A stretch of DNA of 64,000 nucleotides from Tribonema minus (GCA_017506865.1 JAFCMP010000204.1:1-64000); one strand, 5' to 3'; shown: positions 10,299 through 21,306, counted from the stretch's first letter. Translations and numbers: made by a program. Notes: generated from the sequence alone by a model not told the origin.

Positions 10299-10416
10299 CT
10301 TGAAAGGGTTGACGTGGCCTGAATAGATCTGCTCGATAGGGCCCTGGCCCGTCAGGTTGTCCTGGACAAAGAAGGACGCAACGGCGATCATTGCCAAGCG
10401 CTCGCGCAGCTGCACC
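10299..10416 (-). pseudogene. Light-harvesting chlorophyll-binding protein, orphan third-helix exon
   Basis: An acceptor (GCCGACAG) and donor (GTAAGTTC) bracket 118 nt that translate to RLAMIAVASFFVQDNLTG, then QGPIEQIYSGHVNPFK. This is the third transmembrane helix and following loop of a light-harvesting complex protein: the RLAM, FFVQ, TGxGPIE and H..NPF words are diagnostic. The protein family binds chlorophyll in the plastid membrane and feeds photosystems; the GPIE/NPF wording is closer to LhcR or LhcA types than to fucoxanthin Lhcf types. The Glu and Asn ligands normally just before the Arg are absent (the sequence is VQLRERLAM), and no exons for helices 1 and 2 or a transit peptide were found on either side. 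I read it as a displaced or decaying exon, although an unrecognised remainder of the gene is possible. Confidence 0.6.
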
Positions 10417-10850
10417 CTGTCGGCAGCAGAGACACACGCGTGCGCGTGTGGTGCATGAGATGCCAGCCGTTATGCAATGACGAACTGCGCAGCGAGCGCA
10501 GCCAGAGTTGAAGGAAGAGCGCGCGCACAACAAAGTGATGTTGCAACAGGAGGTATGTTTGAATTGCCAATGGGTAGCGTGCCCATGTGCAACCTGTGAG
10601 ATCTGAGCACACGAATTCAGATGCCACACGCCCAGCCTGTCTTCAGAGCACGCACCTCTGCACCTGCTGCGCGACTCAGAAAGGCGCTCGTACATGTCTC
10701 TAAACCCAAATCCAACATCATGATTGCCTCTACGGCTGCTACGCAGCCGGCATGCAACCCTGACCTTAACTGACAATCTGAGACTACTAATCAATCATGC
10801 AATGCAGACGGCGTATATCGTCACAGCGCAATCCGCTCCACCAATATTGT

Positions 10851-10919
10851 GCAGCAGCGGCGACCACGGTTATTGGTGGAAGGCACTCGCGGCTAACCAT
10901 CCCTTGTCACCTAGAGCTC
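10851..10919 (+). repeat. Dispersed ~70-bp repeat, copy 1 of 3
   Basis: The sequence around GCGACCACGGTTATTGGTGG recurs at 29017-29080 (minus strand, nearly identical) and 61225-61303 (plus, diverged). At the third site its reverse strand lies in an open frame reading ERLPPVTVVADAAADG. It may be a fragment of an uncharacterised mobile element or gene family. Confidence 0.7.
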
Positions 10920-11992
10920 AACGATCTTTTTGATTCGTTTTTCATTCAATTGAAGTTCACTGTGCCTTGGGGCTCAACATGGGGGTCAGAAGCGGAGTTA
11001 ACTAGGGCTTGGGCACACTTTGCCGCCGGTCATATCGCTATCACAAACACACGCACTCCGTGCCAAAGTCGGCATCATGATCGCAGTGCCCACTGTAGGA
11101 CTATATCAACAGAAACAGTTTCCTCAGGCAGAGCTCTTCAAAGCAGCTGTCGACCCTGACCAAGACAACAACTTCCACCAAAACTCACCCACGGAGGGGA
11201 TGATCGAGTCCAGTCATTGTTCTTCGTCACAAGTTGCTGCGGCATCTGCCACCTTGAAAATTATGATTGGGATGGCAACTGGAGCTAGGGCTTGCTCGTG
11301 CCTTGCCCGTCACATCGGCCATGGCGCACACGCCGTCTCTGCGCATGTACCGCGCAGCAAAATGGCAGCAGCAGCGAAAGCGTCATGATGAGCTCTGAGC
11401 ACGTTCGTAGGTTCATGTCAGCGCCAAGGCGCACGCTGCATGGTACAACTAGTAGACGCAGCTGAACCTTAACAACAGTATAATATCACAAAGCAACCAT
11501 GCATCTGCTGCGCAATAGAGCGGCGGCGGTGAAAGCGTCATGATCAGCTCTGCGTTCATGTGCAGCGGAGAATCGTTCGACAGTATTGGCGTCAAAGTGC
11601 ATATCGCATGCCGTGCCTGTTGGAAGCAAGAGGCTGCTGAACTTCAGCATCATGCCATTGAGCAAGCTGCATGAGCAAGCTGCTGTCAGCCGATCACAGC
11701 AACGCATTACTGATCAGCTTTGCTTGCGTTCTTTGTGGAAAATTTAGAGCGGAGGTATGGTGATGTACACAGGTGCTTCTTTGAACCACTTCATAAAGCA
11801 ATGATTATCCATAGATGCGGGGCAATGTTAATCAAGTGGTACAGTCTGGGTTTCGAGCGATTGAAGCCCACAATCAAACATCGAGAACCCGAACGAACTG
11901 GGTCACCTGACACTGCCATCGCTGTCGCCGCTGCTGCGTGCTCCCCTGCCCCTCCCCTCCCCGCCACTCGCGTGCCTACGCCGTCCTCAGCG
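10920..11992. other. Stretch without a recognisable gene
   Basis: Only short overlapping frames are present, and nothing in them resembles a known family. It lies downstream of the ankyrin gene stop, so it may include its 3' untranslated region. Confidence 0.45.
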
Positions 11993-12970
11993 CTATTCCG
12001 GGCATCCATTCGCGCGTGCCCACTCCAGCACATGCTGATGCCCGGATTTTTTTGTGGAGCTGCATGTGAGCTGGTCCCAGGGACACCCGTTCGCTCGGGC
12101 CCACTGCAGTATCTCGAGATAACCGCGACACGCAGCACAACTGCACGTGGACTCGTCCCACGGGCACCCGTTGGTGTATGCCCAGTGCAGCACTTCGAAG
12201 TGCCCCCACATAGCAGCGCTGCTGCAAGTCCTCTTGTCCCATGGGCACCCGTTGGCGCGCAACCACTGTAGCACACCTAGGTGCCCGCTGCCAGCAGCTC
12301 GGCGGCAAGCGTCCTCATCCCAAGGGAAATCATTGGATTGAGCCCACTGCAGGACCTGCAATTGCCCGCCTTCTGCAGCGGCATTGCAGATATCTTCACT
12401 ACCTGGGCACTCGTTTACAAGTGCCCACTGAAGCACCCCGAGATGTCCGCTCTCAGCAGCATGGATGCATGTCCAACTATCCCAAGGGCAGCCGTTGTTG
12501 TGAGCCCACTCCAACACAGCAAGGCTCCCGCAACACGCGGCGACGCTGCAAGTGCTCTCGTCCCATGGGCAACTGTGGCCTCGCAACCACTGCAATACCT
12601 CCAAATGTCCTCCGTCAGCAGCTAGCCGACAGTGGTCTGACAGCATAGGCAGGTCGTAAGTGGCGTGGACCAGACGCAGGCCCTTGAGCTCGCCGCAGCG
12701 TAGGCTGGACCTCCGGGCCACCTCGGGTTGCAAGCCTGCCTCGACGGCCCACCGAAGCAGGCTGGCGCTGGCGACAGCTTCTGCTGCAACGGTCAAGCCT
12801 CCCCTCTCAGCTTCGAATATCTGCTCTGTGACGCTAAGAAAAGTGCCGCATGTGCTCCTGACCATGACGGAGGGACGCAGGAAGGCAAGGATGTGCGAAG
12901 CCAGCGTAAGCACTGGGTGATCTACTGCTGCGCTGCTGCTTATCATGCGCGTAACTCCAATTTTTACCAT
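11993..12970 (-). CDS. Ankyrin-repeat protein with 27-residue GHLxVLQWARANGCPW repeats
   Basis: An intact single-exon frame of 325 residues. Residues 1-100 form a helical N-terminal domain (LTLASHILAFLRPSVMV, then EIFEAERGG-like wording) that could be a divergent F-box (inference). From about residue 112 to the end there are eight near-perfect repeats with consensus G-HL-VLQWARANGCPWDE-TCSxAA. These are helix-turn-helix ankyrin-type units of 27 residues, slightly short of the classic 33. Such repeats mediate protein-protein contacts; this Trp/Cys-Pro-Trp version is abundant in stramenopile genomes and some large DNA viruses of algae. The last repeat is cut short at NGCPE, just before the stop. 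No transmembrane segment or signal peptide is visible. Being intronless in an intron-rich neighbourhood is consistent with recent duplication or transfer. Confidence 0.85.
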   Translation of the reverse strand: MVKIGVTRMISSSAAVDHPVLTLASHILAFLRPSVMVRSTCGTFLSVTEQIFEAERGGLTVAAEAVASASLLRWAVEAGLQPEVARRSSLRCGELKGLRLVHATYDLPMLSDHCRLAADGGHLEVLQWLRGHSCPWDESTCSVAACCGSLAVLEWAHNNGCPWDSWTCIHAAESGHLGVLQWALVNECPGSEDICNAAAEGGQLQVLQWAQSNDFPWDEDACRRAAGSGHLGVLQWLRANGCPWDKRTCSSAAMWGHFEVLHWAYTNGCPWDESTCSCAACRGYLEILQWARANGCPWDQLTCSSTKKSGHQHVLEWARANGCPE

Positions 12971-13293
12971 TCTCTCTATGTGCGGCCTGCTGGCAGCTGC
13001 TCGTGGTGCACGCGAGGTACTGTGTGATGCGATGAGATCTAGATTTCTAAGATTTGCACCTTGAGGTTTTGATCCATCATCAGTTGACGTTCATTCGGAT
13101 CGTTGGGACAAGCACGCGAGATCCCCCTCCCGACTTTTTGCGCGTGTGTGTGTGCGTGTGCGCGGTTGTAAACGCAGGTGCCCGCAGGGCAGGCGGGCTG
13201 GCTGAGCAGTTCGCTTCGCGGAGGTGGCTGTGATGCAACAGCATCCAATGTTCACGTCGTGGGCATTGAGTCTCCATTCACATCTCGAGTCCC
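12971..13293. other. Short intergenic stretch
   Basis: Lies upstream of the ankyrin gene and may include its promoter; no element is convincingly recognisable. A GT/GC-rich alternating tract sits at 13140-13165. Confidence 0.4.
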
Positions 13294-13722
13294 ATGGCCC
13301 CATACGGCAGGATGGTCATCTGGATGATCGACTGCGGCTCGGTGATCATGGCCTGCGAGGGCTCTCTACAGTTGGTGACCTTGGTCGGACAACTGATCCG
13401 CGGTGAGCCTCCTGATGCGTGTTGTTGAAGTGGGCATTTTGTGTAATGCAACCTAGCGAAGGCCTAAGGCCTGTCGCTTCAAGCATCGCCGTGCTTGGCG
13501 TGTACGCCTGTATACCTCTTGTGTTGTGATGGACCTGCTCTAGAATTTCATAGCTCTATTTGCTTTGTCACAGTAGCTGGTACTGTAATGTTGTGGTGTA
13601 CTTCAGCAATATGCGCTGATAAGTGTACTGCACACTTGTGGCTTTCTTGACATGATACAGGTACGGATGAACCCATCACCTGTGGTGATTTGGCGGAGTC
13701 CACTTGCGGTGGAGGTGTATGA
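13294..13722 (+). CDS. Possible two-exon small protein, unknown function
   Basis: An ATG at 13294 opens a 109-nt exon (MAPYGRMVIWMIDCGSVIMA, then CEGSLQLVTLVGQLIRG) ending at a GTGAGC donor at 13403. A TACAG acceptor at 13659-13660 then joins in phase 1 to GTDEPITCGDLAEST and a stop at 13720-13722. The product would have 56 residues with a hydrophobic N-terminal half, or these could be the last exons of a larger gene whose upstream part is not visible. No family is recognised. Support rests only on splice signals and matching phase. Confidence 0.3.
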
Positions 13723-14389
13723 ATGCGGCAGCGCCGACGGGTCTGATGGCCTGCTACAGCAAGTGGCCCGCCGAGAAGTCACAACACTGGCAGTTACTCT
13801 GCATCCCGCGCAAACCTCATGCTGTCGCTGGCACAAACGACACTGCAACCTCTCACTTGACATTGTGCTACATCATGCAGAGCGCCAGGCCCTGTAGCCC
13901 AGTCATTCGGATCAGTGCCGTGTGGCATTAAATTTTGCATGCGCTGGCTCTCCGCATGTACCGTGCCTACGAGGTCCCCGCCAGACTGCTGCTGCTGCGC
14001 AGAGCGCTGTTGCGCATGGACTTGACGCTAACTTTGAAACCACATCGTGCTGGTGGCACGGACAGGGCAGTCACCGTGGTGGATGCGGCCCTCACTGTGG
14101 CACGACATCGGATGGAGCGCTGCTCGGCAGTTGGAGATGGCGGTGAGCCCCATGCGGCACGCGCATGACAGCGCGACCGCTGCTGCTGAGCCTTCTGTCG
14201 CTTTGCTAGCTGCACGCCATGGCACGCCTCAGAGCAGTATTGTGTACCTCTGACTCAGAGTCAGAGCAGTAGCCGGTTCTGCTGCTCTGCCTCCGGCGGC
14301 GCCATATTTTGGCCTGAGCCTGCCAGTGGGCAAACACTGAGCGCCTGCCGCACCGCACGCAGCAGTCGCGGTCAGCACAGTGTGTCACC

Positions 14390-16030
14390 CCAGGGCCTGT
14401 CCCTCGCTCACTCGAACGGCCTCAGAGTTCAGTACCATGCACCGCTTGCGCGGTGATGCGTGGTCTGGCGCCGCTCAACATGACCACAAGCAAGCGCAAT
14501 GTGGACCGCGCTTTGCTGTGCTTAGTAATACGCACAAGCAGCAATGGCGAATGACGAAGCGTGTTGCACCGCCAATGCAGCAGCAGCGCCGCCAACGCCG
14601 GCAGCAGCGGCTCATCAGACAGACGGCGAAGCATGGCTTGCGTCACGGTGCCCAGAGCAGCTGAGTGGTGGCAATGTTTGCTTCACCATTCAATTTGAAC
14701 GTCGAGGGCCCACCCAAGGGGGCACGTCGCAGATTACGCTCATTACACGTCGTCATGCTCTCTTGTCAGCGCTCAAAGGCCCCGTCAGCTCTCTCATGCA
14801 GCGCATTCCGGCTAACCCTATTTGTGATGCTAACACTACCTCTAACTCTAAGCCGCGGCGGAGTCAACGCCATGCTCATGAAGCGGCGCGGTGCTGCGCG
14901 CCTGAGCGTGCTGTCCTTGCCTACAACCTGAACTTCGTGGAGACGCGACGCCTGCTGCCACCATTGCTATCGCACGGCACACATTTCCACGCTTCTGCCA
15001 CCCGCGGCGCTTGCATTGTATGATAAAGCCTGCTTTCCAACGCCCGCTGCGCTGCTCATACTGCCCCCCAGTGCTGCCAGGGACAGCGACGTGGGTAGCA
15101 GCGGCAGCGCATGCGTGGCATGCCTGAAGCCGCAAGGCGCCGCACCATGGCACCGGCGTGCACATGGCGGCAGCCGCGGCGGCGGTGGCGACAGCGCCGT
15201 CGCGTGTGAGTACAGGTGTGACAGCGCCTTCTGTGTTGTGCGCAGGTCGCGATCTGTGCACCCCTTTCCCGCCTGCTCAAACAGTCTGAGAGTTCGACAC
15301 GATGCACCGCTTGCGCAGTCATGCATGGTCTGGTGCCGCTGAACATGACGACTGGCACAAGCAGCGCTTTCTGCAACCATTTGCGAGCGGCAACAGCAGA
15401 TGACACGCAGCGACTCTGGCTGCATCGGCAGCATCATCACCACCAGCATCGGCAGCAGCGGCTGATCGACCAAATGGCAATGCCGTCATGCGCAGCGTCA
15501 CCAGATCTGCTCAGTGGAGGCATGAGTGTTGACTTCGCCGTTGAATGCCGTATGCACAACCCAAGGGAGCATGTCGCATATTGCGCTCATGACAACACAT
15601 GGTCGTGCTCCTTTGTCAGCGCTCTGCAGCGCTGTCCGCTCTCTCGCGCAGCGCATTCTGCTCAACCCCAACCCTTATTCTGAGTGGCGGCGGAGTTAGC
15701 GCCTCACTCATGAAGTCGCGCGGTGCAGCGTGCTGCCCTTGCCTACAGCCTGAACTTGGTGGAGTCGCAACGCCTGCTATAACTGCCGTAACTGCTATTG
15801 CGCGGCACACGTTTCCACGCTTCCGCCACCTGCAGTGCTCACGTCATACCATAAAGCCGGCCGTACGACGCACCACTACACTGCGCGTTCTGCCCCCCAG
15901 AGCTGCCAGGGACAGCGGCGGAGGTAGCAGTGTCAGCAGCGGCGGCGCAGCCACCATCAGACGGCGCGGCGCAGCATGTGTGGCGTGCGTGGACCCGCAA
16001 GGCGCCGCGCCGTGGCTCTAATGCCGCATG
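14390..16030 (+). repeat. ~865-bp degenerate tandem duplication
   Basis: Unit 1 (about 14390-15254) and unit 2 (about 15255-16030) share long aligned blocks. ATGCACCGCTTGCGC occurs at 14437 and again at 15302, and similar blocks follow around 14770/15620 and 14950/15770. Offsets shrink from 865 to about 830-850 because of indels. Both units end with the coding-like phrase CVAC, two variable residues, then PQGAAPW. Divergence suggests an old duplication. Confidence 0.75.
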
Positions 16031-16250
16031 TGCGGCGTGCACTTCCACATCAAATGTGCGGCGAAGGTGGCAAACAGGGTGAAGCCCGGCGACGGCGGAG
16101 GCGGCGGCGGCGGCGGCGGCGGCGACGGTGGCAGCGGCGGCAGCGGCAGCGGCGACGTGCGCTAGTGCAGGTGTCGTAGAAGCGCCGCGAGCGAGCCGGC
16201 ACAACCTCGGGGACGTGTACATGTGCAACAAGTGCGGCTGGCAGAAGAAG
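15977..16250 (+). pseudogene. PHD-like zinc-finger remnant
   Basis: At the end of the second tandem unit the frame reads CVACVDPQGAAPWL, stop, CRMCGVHFHIKCAAKV, then a Gly-rich run, and a little further YMCNKCGW. The order C-x2-C, C-x2-C, H-x2-C, C-x2-C is that of a PHD finger, which usually reads histone tails. A TAA separates the first and second cysteine pairs, and a 45-codon Gly/Asp insert with a stop separates the third and fourth. Unit 1 keeps only the first pair (CVACLKPQGAAPW). It is most likely a decayed chromatin-reader exon, or introns are hidden inside. Confidence 0.4.
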
Positions 16251-17429
16251 ACTCGTTCTATGCACTTCAAAAGTATACATGTATCTTTTCCTAAAGTGTA
16301 TGTTCATACCAGCTTTGAATACTTCGAAGTACATGTATTTTTCCCCAATTGCATATTCATACCAGCTTTGAATACAGAAACAAATGCACATGCTTCAAAG
16401 TGCACGTAATGCCCAGCGCGCATTGAGACACGTTCCAGGCTGTCACAAGATTCATGAAGATTCTATAAAAAGCTCATACTTCTACATACACATCCAAGTG
16501 CGTCCTCGGGCAGCATGTCAGCATGCGCAACACTGCACCTCTGAGTCAGCAAGCACCCATGTAATGCTGCCTGGCCCTGGCTGCCGCCACAGAAATGCCG
16601 CTGCAAATCAGACCCTTACCCTACCCGCACCGCGCAGATTGTGCGTGCCACCAACCGCGCCAATCCCGCGTACCTCTGCACTTGCATTCTGACCCTGAGC
16701 ATGCCCGTACCTACGGTAACCCCCATTCATACCCTACATACCCCACTCCGCGCGCCGCGCATCGACCCCGCGCTCAACCTAATACCCTTGCGCATACCCC
16801 CTCCTACCCTGCGTACCCCAGCGCAGATCATGTACACCACCACGTGCGCCAACCCCGCGCACCAGCCGTACCCAGCCAGCGTGACAGCACTCCATTTTGC
16901 AGCACGCCTGGGGGCTTAGCCTCGAACTGCACACGGCCCGCATGGCCGCGGCGATATCAGGTACGTATATACGTACATGCAATACGTTGCCGCTGTGAGG
17001 TCGAAGGGCATTTGCAGTTGACGTCACGACTCGCGTCACCTAACAGGTTAATGCTTAAGCAGTAGGCTCGCTGCGCGCGCCTGGGACGTGACATGAGCTG
17101 CTGACTAGAACCCAGACCCAACTATGATCACACTTCAGCAGGCAGAACCGCCGTGATGGCGGCAGCAGCGGACACCAATGCAGACGTTGTGACAACGATG
17201 TCAAGAGCTGAAAGCGAGCCACACCACGACTGTGACATCTCCACCGCTTCCTCGTTCCTGTCATCTGCATTGGCATCTGCAATCATTCGACGTAATGTCC
17301 CCTGCCCCCTGCAGTTTGCAAAAAGCACAGTCATGGACCTCTGGCAAGCGCAGCGCGCGCTGCAGATGATGGCCATCCTCTTCCAAGAACCGTCCATGTG
17401 TGCGACAGTGCGGTGAGCCTCCGTTACTT
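16251..17429. other. Stretch without a recognisable gene
   Basis: It contains a repeated phrase (ATACCAGCTTTGAATAC at about 16306 and 16360) and a Pro/Thr-coding simple-composition tract with many TACCC words at 16610-16870. No supported gene. Confidence 0.45.
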
Positions 17430-18600
17430 GACATACCGCATGCAATGTGGCAACGCTCAGCAATGGCTTTAATGGGGCGTCAGAGGTGCGCTGACCGCTG
17501 TGGCACGCCTCATGGTGTTTTCTGTGGCAGTTCTCAGCTCACTGTGTGCTTCGGCCGTACGGTGACACTGCTCAGGCGTTCGATGGGTGTCAGAAGTGCG
17601 CGGAGCACACTCATGTCTCTATGTATGCTATGGCAACACTCAGCTGGCATTTGTGCAAGTGTAGGAAGCACTGCTGTGCCCCACCCATACCGTAGCCATG
17701 CTCAGTATCTTCACCCATACTGTGATGAGACTCAGGACTGGCGTTCACTCAGGGCTGGAGACATCAAATATGTGCTGAACTCTGTTGACTCAGCTTCTGG
17801 AAACGCGCTCAGCTCGCCTCCATCAATGCTGTGACAATGCCTGGACTGGAGTTCAGTGGAGGACGCGTTGCCATACATGCGCTGAGCACTGTTGTGTCTC
17901 CCTCATGCCATGGCAACGCTCAACGGCCAGCTCACACTGCCGCACTCATTTGTTGACAACGCTCAGGATAGACGTTCAGTGGGGGCGGAAGACACACTAC
18001 GTGTGCTTAGCGCTGTTGTCAAGATAATACCACCTCGCATGCGTGTCACTGGACTAACCCAACCCTAAGCCTGACGCTAGCCCTAGCGATGTTAAATGGA
18101 AAACCGTGCTTCAGTGCGTGTTTCAGCTGTGACATGGTAATGCTCACCTCGCGGTGCTTCTTGTGCGTCGTGCCAATGCTTATGATCCATTCACTGCTTT
18201 CATTCATTGCCGCAGTCATCCATGCAAACGTTCATGACTGGCATTCAGTGGCCGCTAGACATATGCTCCACTGCGAGCCTCTGACATGCCACCAGCTCAC
18301 ACTGCTCTGGCTGAGCTCACGTTGCATCATGCGCGCTGCGCCAACACGCAGGATTGGCATTTAATAGGGGGTTGCCAATCAGTGAGCTCCGTCACGCCTT
18401 ACTCATCATGCTATGGCAACGCTCAGCTCACATTTTGTCGCTTCATCCGCGCTGCGACAACGCCCAGGACTGACGTTTGGTCGGGGCTGGACACGCCATA
18501 TTCATGACTCATCCTTCGGCAATGCTCAGCTCTCGTTTCTCTCTTCGTGCATGCCGTGGCAACGCTGAGGACTGGCGTGCAGGGGGCTCGAGACGCAATA
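17430..18600 (+). repeat. Degenerate minisatellite, unit roughly 110-135 bp
   Basis: The phrases TGGCAACGCTCAG, GACTGGCGTTCAGT and GCTGAGCACTGTTGT recur in the same order about nine times with drift. Good examples begin near 17447, 17630, 17910, 18413 and 18555. Unit length varies, so this is an eroded tandem array rather than a fresh satellite. Confidence 0.6.
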
Positions 18601-18739
18601 TGTGTATGACAAAGTCACGGAGCTGTTTGAGTGGATGATGCTTGACGGGTATCTGCTGGCGGACGGCTTTGCCAATGCATGGTCGCACGAAGAGGCAGCC
18701 AAGGTCAATGAATTAATGAATGATTTCATCATGGAGTGA
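18583..18739 (+). CDS. Probable terminal exon, unknown protein
   Basis: After a TGCAG acceptor, 52 codons read LETQYVYDKVTELFEWMMLD, then GYLLADGFANAWSHEEAAKV and NELMNDFIME before TGA. It is amphipathic and helical with normal codon bias, unlike the minisatellite just upstream. A diverged copy of its final third follows at 18745-18841. Function not recognised and upstream exons not found. Confidence 0.4.
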
Positions 18740-18744
18740 ACTAG

Positions 18745-18841
18745 ACTAGCAGTGTCACTTTGCAAATGGTGCCGCCAATGAGTGGATGCACAAACAGGCA
18801 GCTAATGCAAATGAACACATGAATGAAGTCACAATCAAGTG
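18745..18841 (+). pseudogene. Diverged duplicate of the preceding exon end
   Basis: The frame reads FANGAANEWMHKQAANANEH, then MNEVTIK and a stop. This parallels FANAWSHEEAAKVNELMNDF of the exon upstream (shared FAN, W.H..AA..N, MN, acidic/hydrophobic end). It is likely a decayed tandem duplication of the last exon. Confidence 0.4.
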
Positions 18842-19722
18842 AATGGTAGTGACGATCGCGCTGTGCCAGACGGAGGCGCTGGTGGACGAGGTCGCTGCTC
18901 AGCTGCCTCACAGCAAGCTGCAGTCACTGTGGCCGCAGCGTGGCAGCAGCTGCGGTGGCTGCAGCGTGAGAGAAAACAAGCAGTGGCCGCAGTGTGAGAC
19001 AAGCCGTCATGATCCCCGCTCTCCTTGCAAAAATACCGAGCCAGCGGCAGCGGGTCCTTCAGACACAGACTTTGCAGAAGGCATGTTGCCGAAGGCATGT
19101 CCGCGCAAAGTTAGGGTAGGGATTAGGATTCACATACTATGCTCAGGGTTCAGGTTTGGACTAGGGGTAGACATGTTTGTGGTGGTGTTGCCTGCTTGCA
19201 GTATGCTTGGGACTGCGTCTTGCGCTGACGATCTTTCTGATGTTGTTTTGTTTATCTGGCTGCAGCTCATTGACTGGGTACTTGCACAGGGCTGGACAGA
19301 GGTAAGATTCACGAGCACTTATCCATGATTCGCCCGAATTATGTCGACAAAGCAGTTCATTGCCGCTTTTCACCGTCAAAGATGCCAGTGTTGTTTGTAC
19401 TAATGTTGAATTGTCGCTGCACAGTAATTACTGCTTGTAGATGTACGATGACATGATGTTAGTGTACATATGCTATGTATTATGGTAGATGCGCCTTGCA
19501 GATATATGTCGCGTCATGATACATAACGTATTATAAATAGAATGAAAATGAAAACGAATCAAAAGATCGTAGAGCTGTAAGATGTGCTCTGTGCACTGCA
19601 CTCCTGAAACAATGCGCACGTTGTCTCTGTCAATGTCAAGGATAGCAACAACACGGGGCTCATCAGACGCTGCCTTGCTAGGAGGCAACACGATTTGATC
19701 ATGAACTGACAAAATGATTCGC

Positions 19723-19752
19723 TAGGGTTAGGATTAGGGTTAGGGTTAGGGT
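19723..19752 (+). repeat. Interstitial telomere-like repeat (TTAGGG)
   Basis: A run of TTAGGG words with one TTAGGA variant, in non-coding DNA. The opposite-strand form CCCTAA appears five times in a row at 20252-20281. Confidence 0.85.
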
Positions 19753-20251
19753 GCTAGCGCGCGATGAGGATGGCGCTCAATGTATTTACATGTTGTGTCT
19801 TACTTGTTGCGATGCATCGCTCAGCCATCATTATGCATTGGGCATGTTACCTATGAGCTTTCACCGTTTTGGAGGGAACTTCAAGAGAGCTTGCTGCGCG
19901 TCGTGCTTACTTTAACCTCAAGTATCCCACTATTTAGCAGCAAAACGTTAAGTACTTTGACGCAAGAGAGTGCAACGGTGTGATCACCTTCCGCCCCGCG
20001 GACATCTTTGCCGCCATTGCTACGGTGTGCGCTGCTCGACAACATGACAAGAGCATGCTGCATCAGCGCAGACTTCAACTTTGAGTGTTCCAACCTTGAT
20101 CTTCAAGCAATACACGAGCAAATGACATGATGCACCCACCTTCTGCCCTGCAGGCTCTTGGACGCCATCGCTGTCCTGTGTACTCCTCCAGAAAGGTATG
20201 TGAATGAGCATGCTGAATGTGGAGCAGACCTGAACTTGAAGTTTTCCGCAG

Positions 20252-20281
20252 CCCTAACCCTAACCCTAACCCTAACCCTAA
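20252..20281 (-). repeat. Interstitial telomere-like repeat (CCCTAA x5)
   Basis: Five exact CCCTAA units end only a few bases before acceptor-like AG sites (TGCAG at about 20295 and 20319). Confidence 0.9.
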
Positions 20282-20319
20282 GAATTGACATGCAGAGGTG
20301 CTACTCGTCTGTTCTGCAG

Positions 20320-20421
20320 CAAGCCGTCGCGCCACTGCTGGCCTGTGCGGTGGGCGACCTTGACGATTGCGTGCATATGCCGTCTCAAACTTCAAGTTTT
20401 CCACTAGAAAAGCAGATTTGA
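20320..20421 (+). pseudogene. Decayed duplicate exon
   Basis: After CTGCAG the frame reads QAVAPLLACAVGDLDDCV, parallel to RAVAPLLAWMLSPRG in the exon at 20464. It then runs into a stop at 20421. It looks like an earlier tandem copy of the next exon that lost its downstream part. Confidence 0.4.
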
Positions 20422-20463
20422 CTTGATGGGAACTCATCACGAATTGTACATTTCTGCCTGCAG

Positions 20464-20640
20464 CGGGCTGTGGCACCGTTGCTGGCATGGATGTTAAGCC
20501 CCCGGGGGCGCGAGCTCGATGAGAGCGGGCTACATGCTGTGCTGACTGCGATGCCGCGGATGCGGCCCGGCGTGAATGAGACGATGGCGTGGGCTGTGGA
20601 TGAGACCCTCAGGCCAGACGACTACAAGGGCGAACTGTGA
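20464..20640 (+). CDS. Probable terminal exon, unknown protein
   Basis: After a CTGCAG acceptor, 59 codons run to TGA: RAVAPLLAWMLSPRGRELDE, SGLHAVLTAMPRMRPG and a Trp/Asp-rich end (AWAVDETLRPDDYKGEL). No family recognised. A truncated copy precedes it by 144 bp, the same arrangement seen at 18583/18745 and in the beta-helix gene. Upstream exons around 20040-20200 are uncertain. Confidence 0.42.
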   Translation, partial: RAVAPLLAWMLSPRGRELDESGLHAVLTAMPRMRPGVNETMAWAVDETLRPDDYKGEL

Positions 20641-20977
20641 ATTATTGTTGTTTGAAGCGCAGAGCAGCACATATGACCATTGTTTTGTACTTCTTTGGCC
20701 TACCCCTGGCATCAGTGGCCGCACCAAACTGGCTGGTCTGTCCACGGCATGATGTATGATACTGTAAGATTCGACTCAAGGCCGGTGATATTGAGGTACT
20801 TGAAAGGCTCAACACGCTGGTGTACTGGGATGTACTGTGATCGTGCATGTGTGTACCGCACTTGTACATCAGCAGTGTCAAGATGACCAGGCCGATGACT
20901 ACAACGTACTTAACACCACAGGTTCACTTTTTGTACCACGGTGAGCAACAGTTGTGATATTGTGGCGAGATCGATCG

Positions 20978-21058
20978 ATGGCTACTTCAGCAGTACTTGC
21001 AAACCTCAGAGACATGTTCGCCGTCTACACTACTGGTACAGTTATGCTCCTGCTGAAG
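20978..21058 (+). CDS. Possible first exon of a membrane protein
   Basis: An ATG opens 27 codons (MATSAVLANLRDMFAVYTTG, then TVMLLLK) ending at a GTACTA donor. The second half is a plausible start of a transmembrane helix. The exon at 21307-21402 may follow, but the phases do not match directly (0 versus 1), so an exon between them would be needed. Confidence 0.3.
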
Positions 21059-21119
21059 GTACTACGCCGGGAAGCTCAAGCTATGCACTCACACTCGCAA
21101 AGCACCTTTTCATCTGCCT

Positions 21120-21179
21120 CTTAGGGTTAGGGTTAGGTTAAGATTAGGATTAGGGTTAGGGGAGGGTTAGGGTTAGGTT
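21120..21179 (+). repeat. Interstitial telomere-like repeat (TTAGGG)
   Basis: About nine TTAGGG-type units, some with T/A changes, between two plausible exons on the plus strand. Confidence 0.88.
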
Positions 21180-21306
21180 CTCCTCCCGTTGCTCACAAGA
21201 TGCCAGCACTGCACTACTACAAGGTCAATGTCTAATGTGCTTGAGTCGACGTTGACAACACCACTGCCTGTGATGCTTATGCGCCTCTGCATTGTGCGCC
21301 ACCGCA

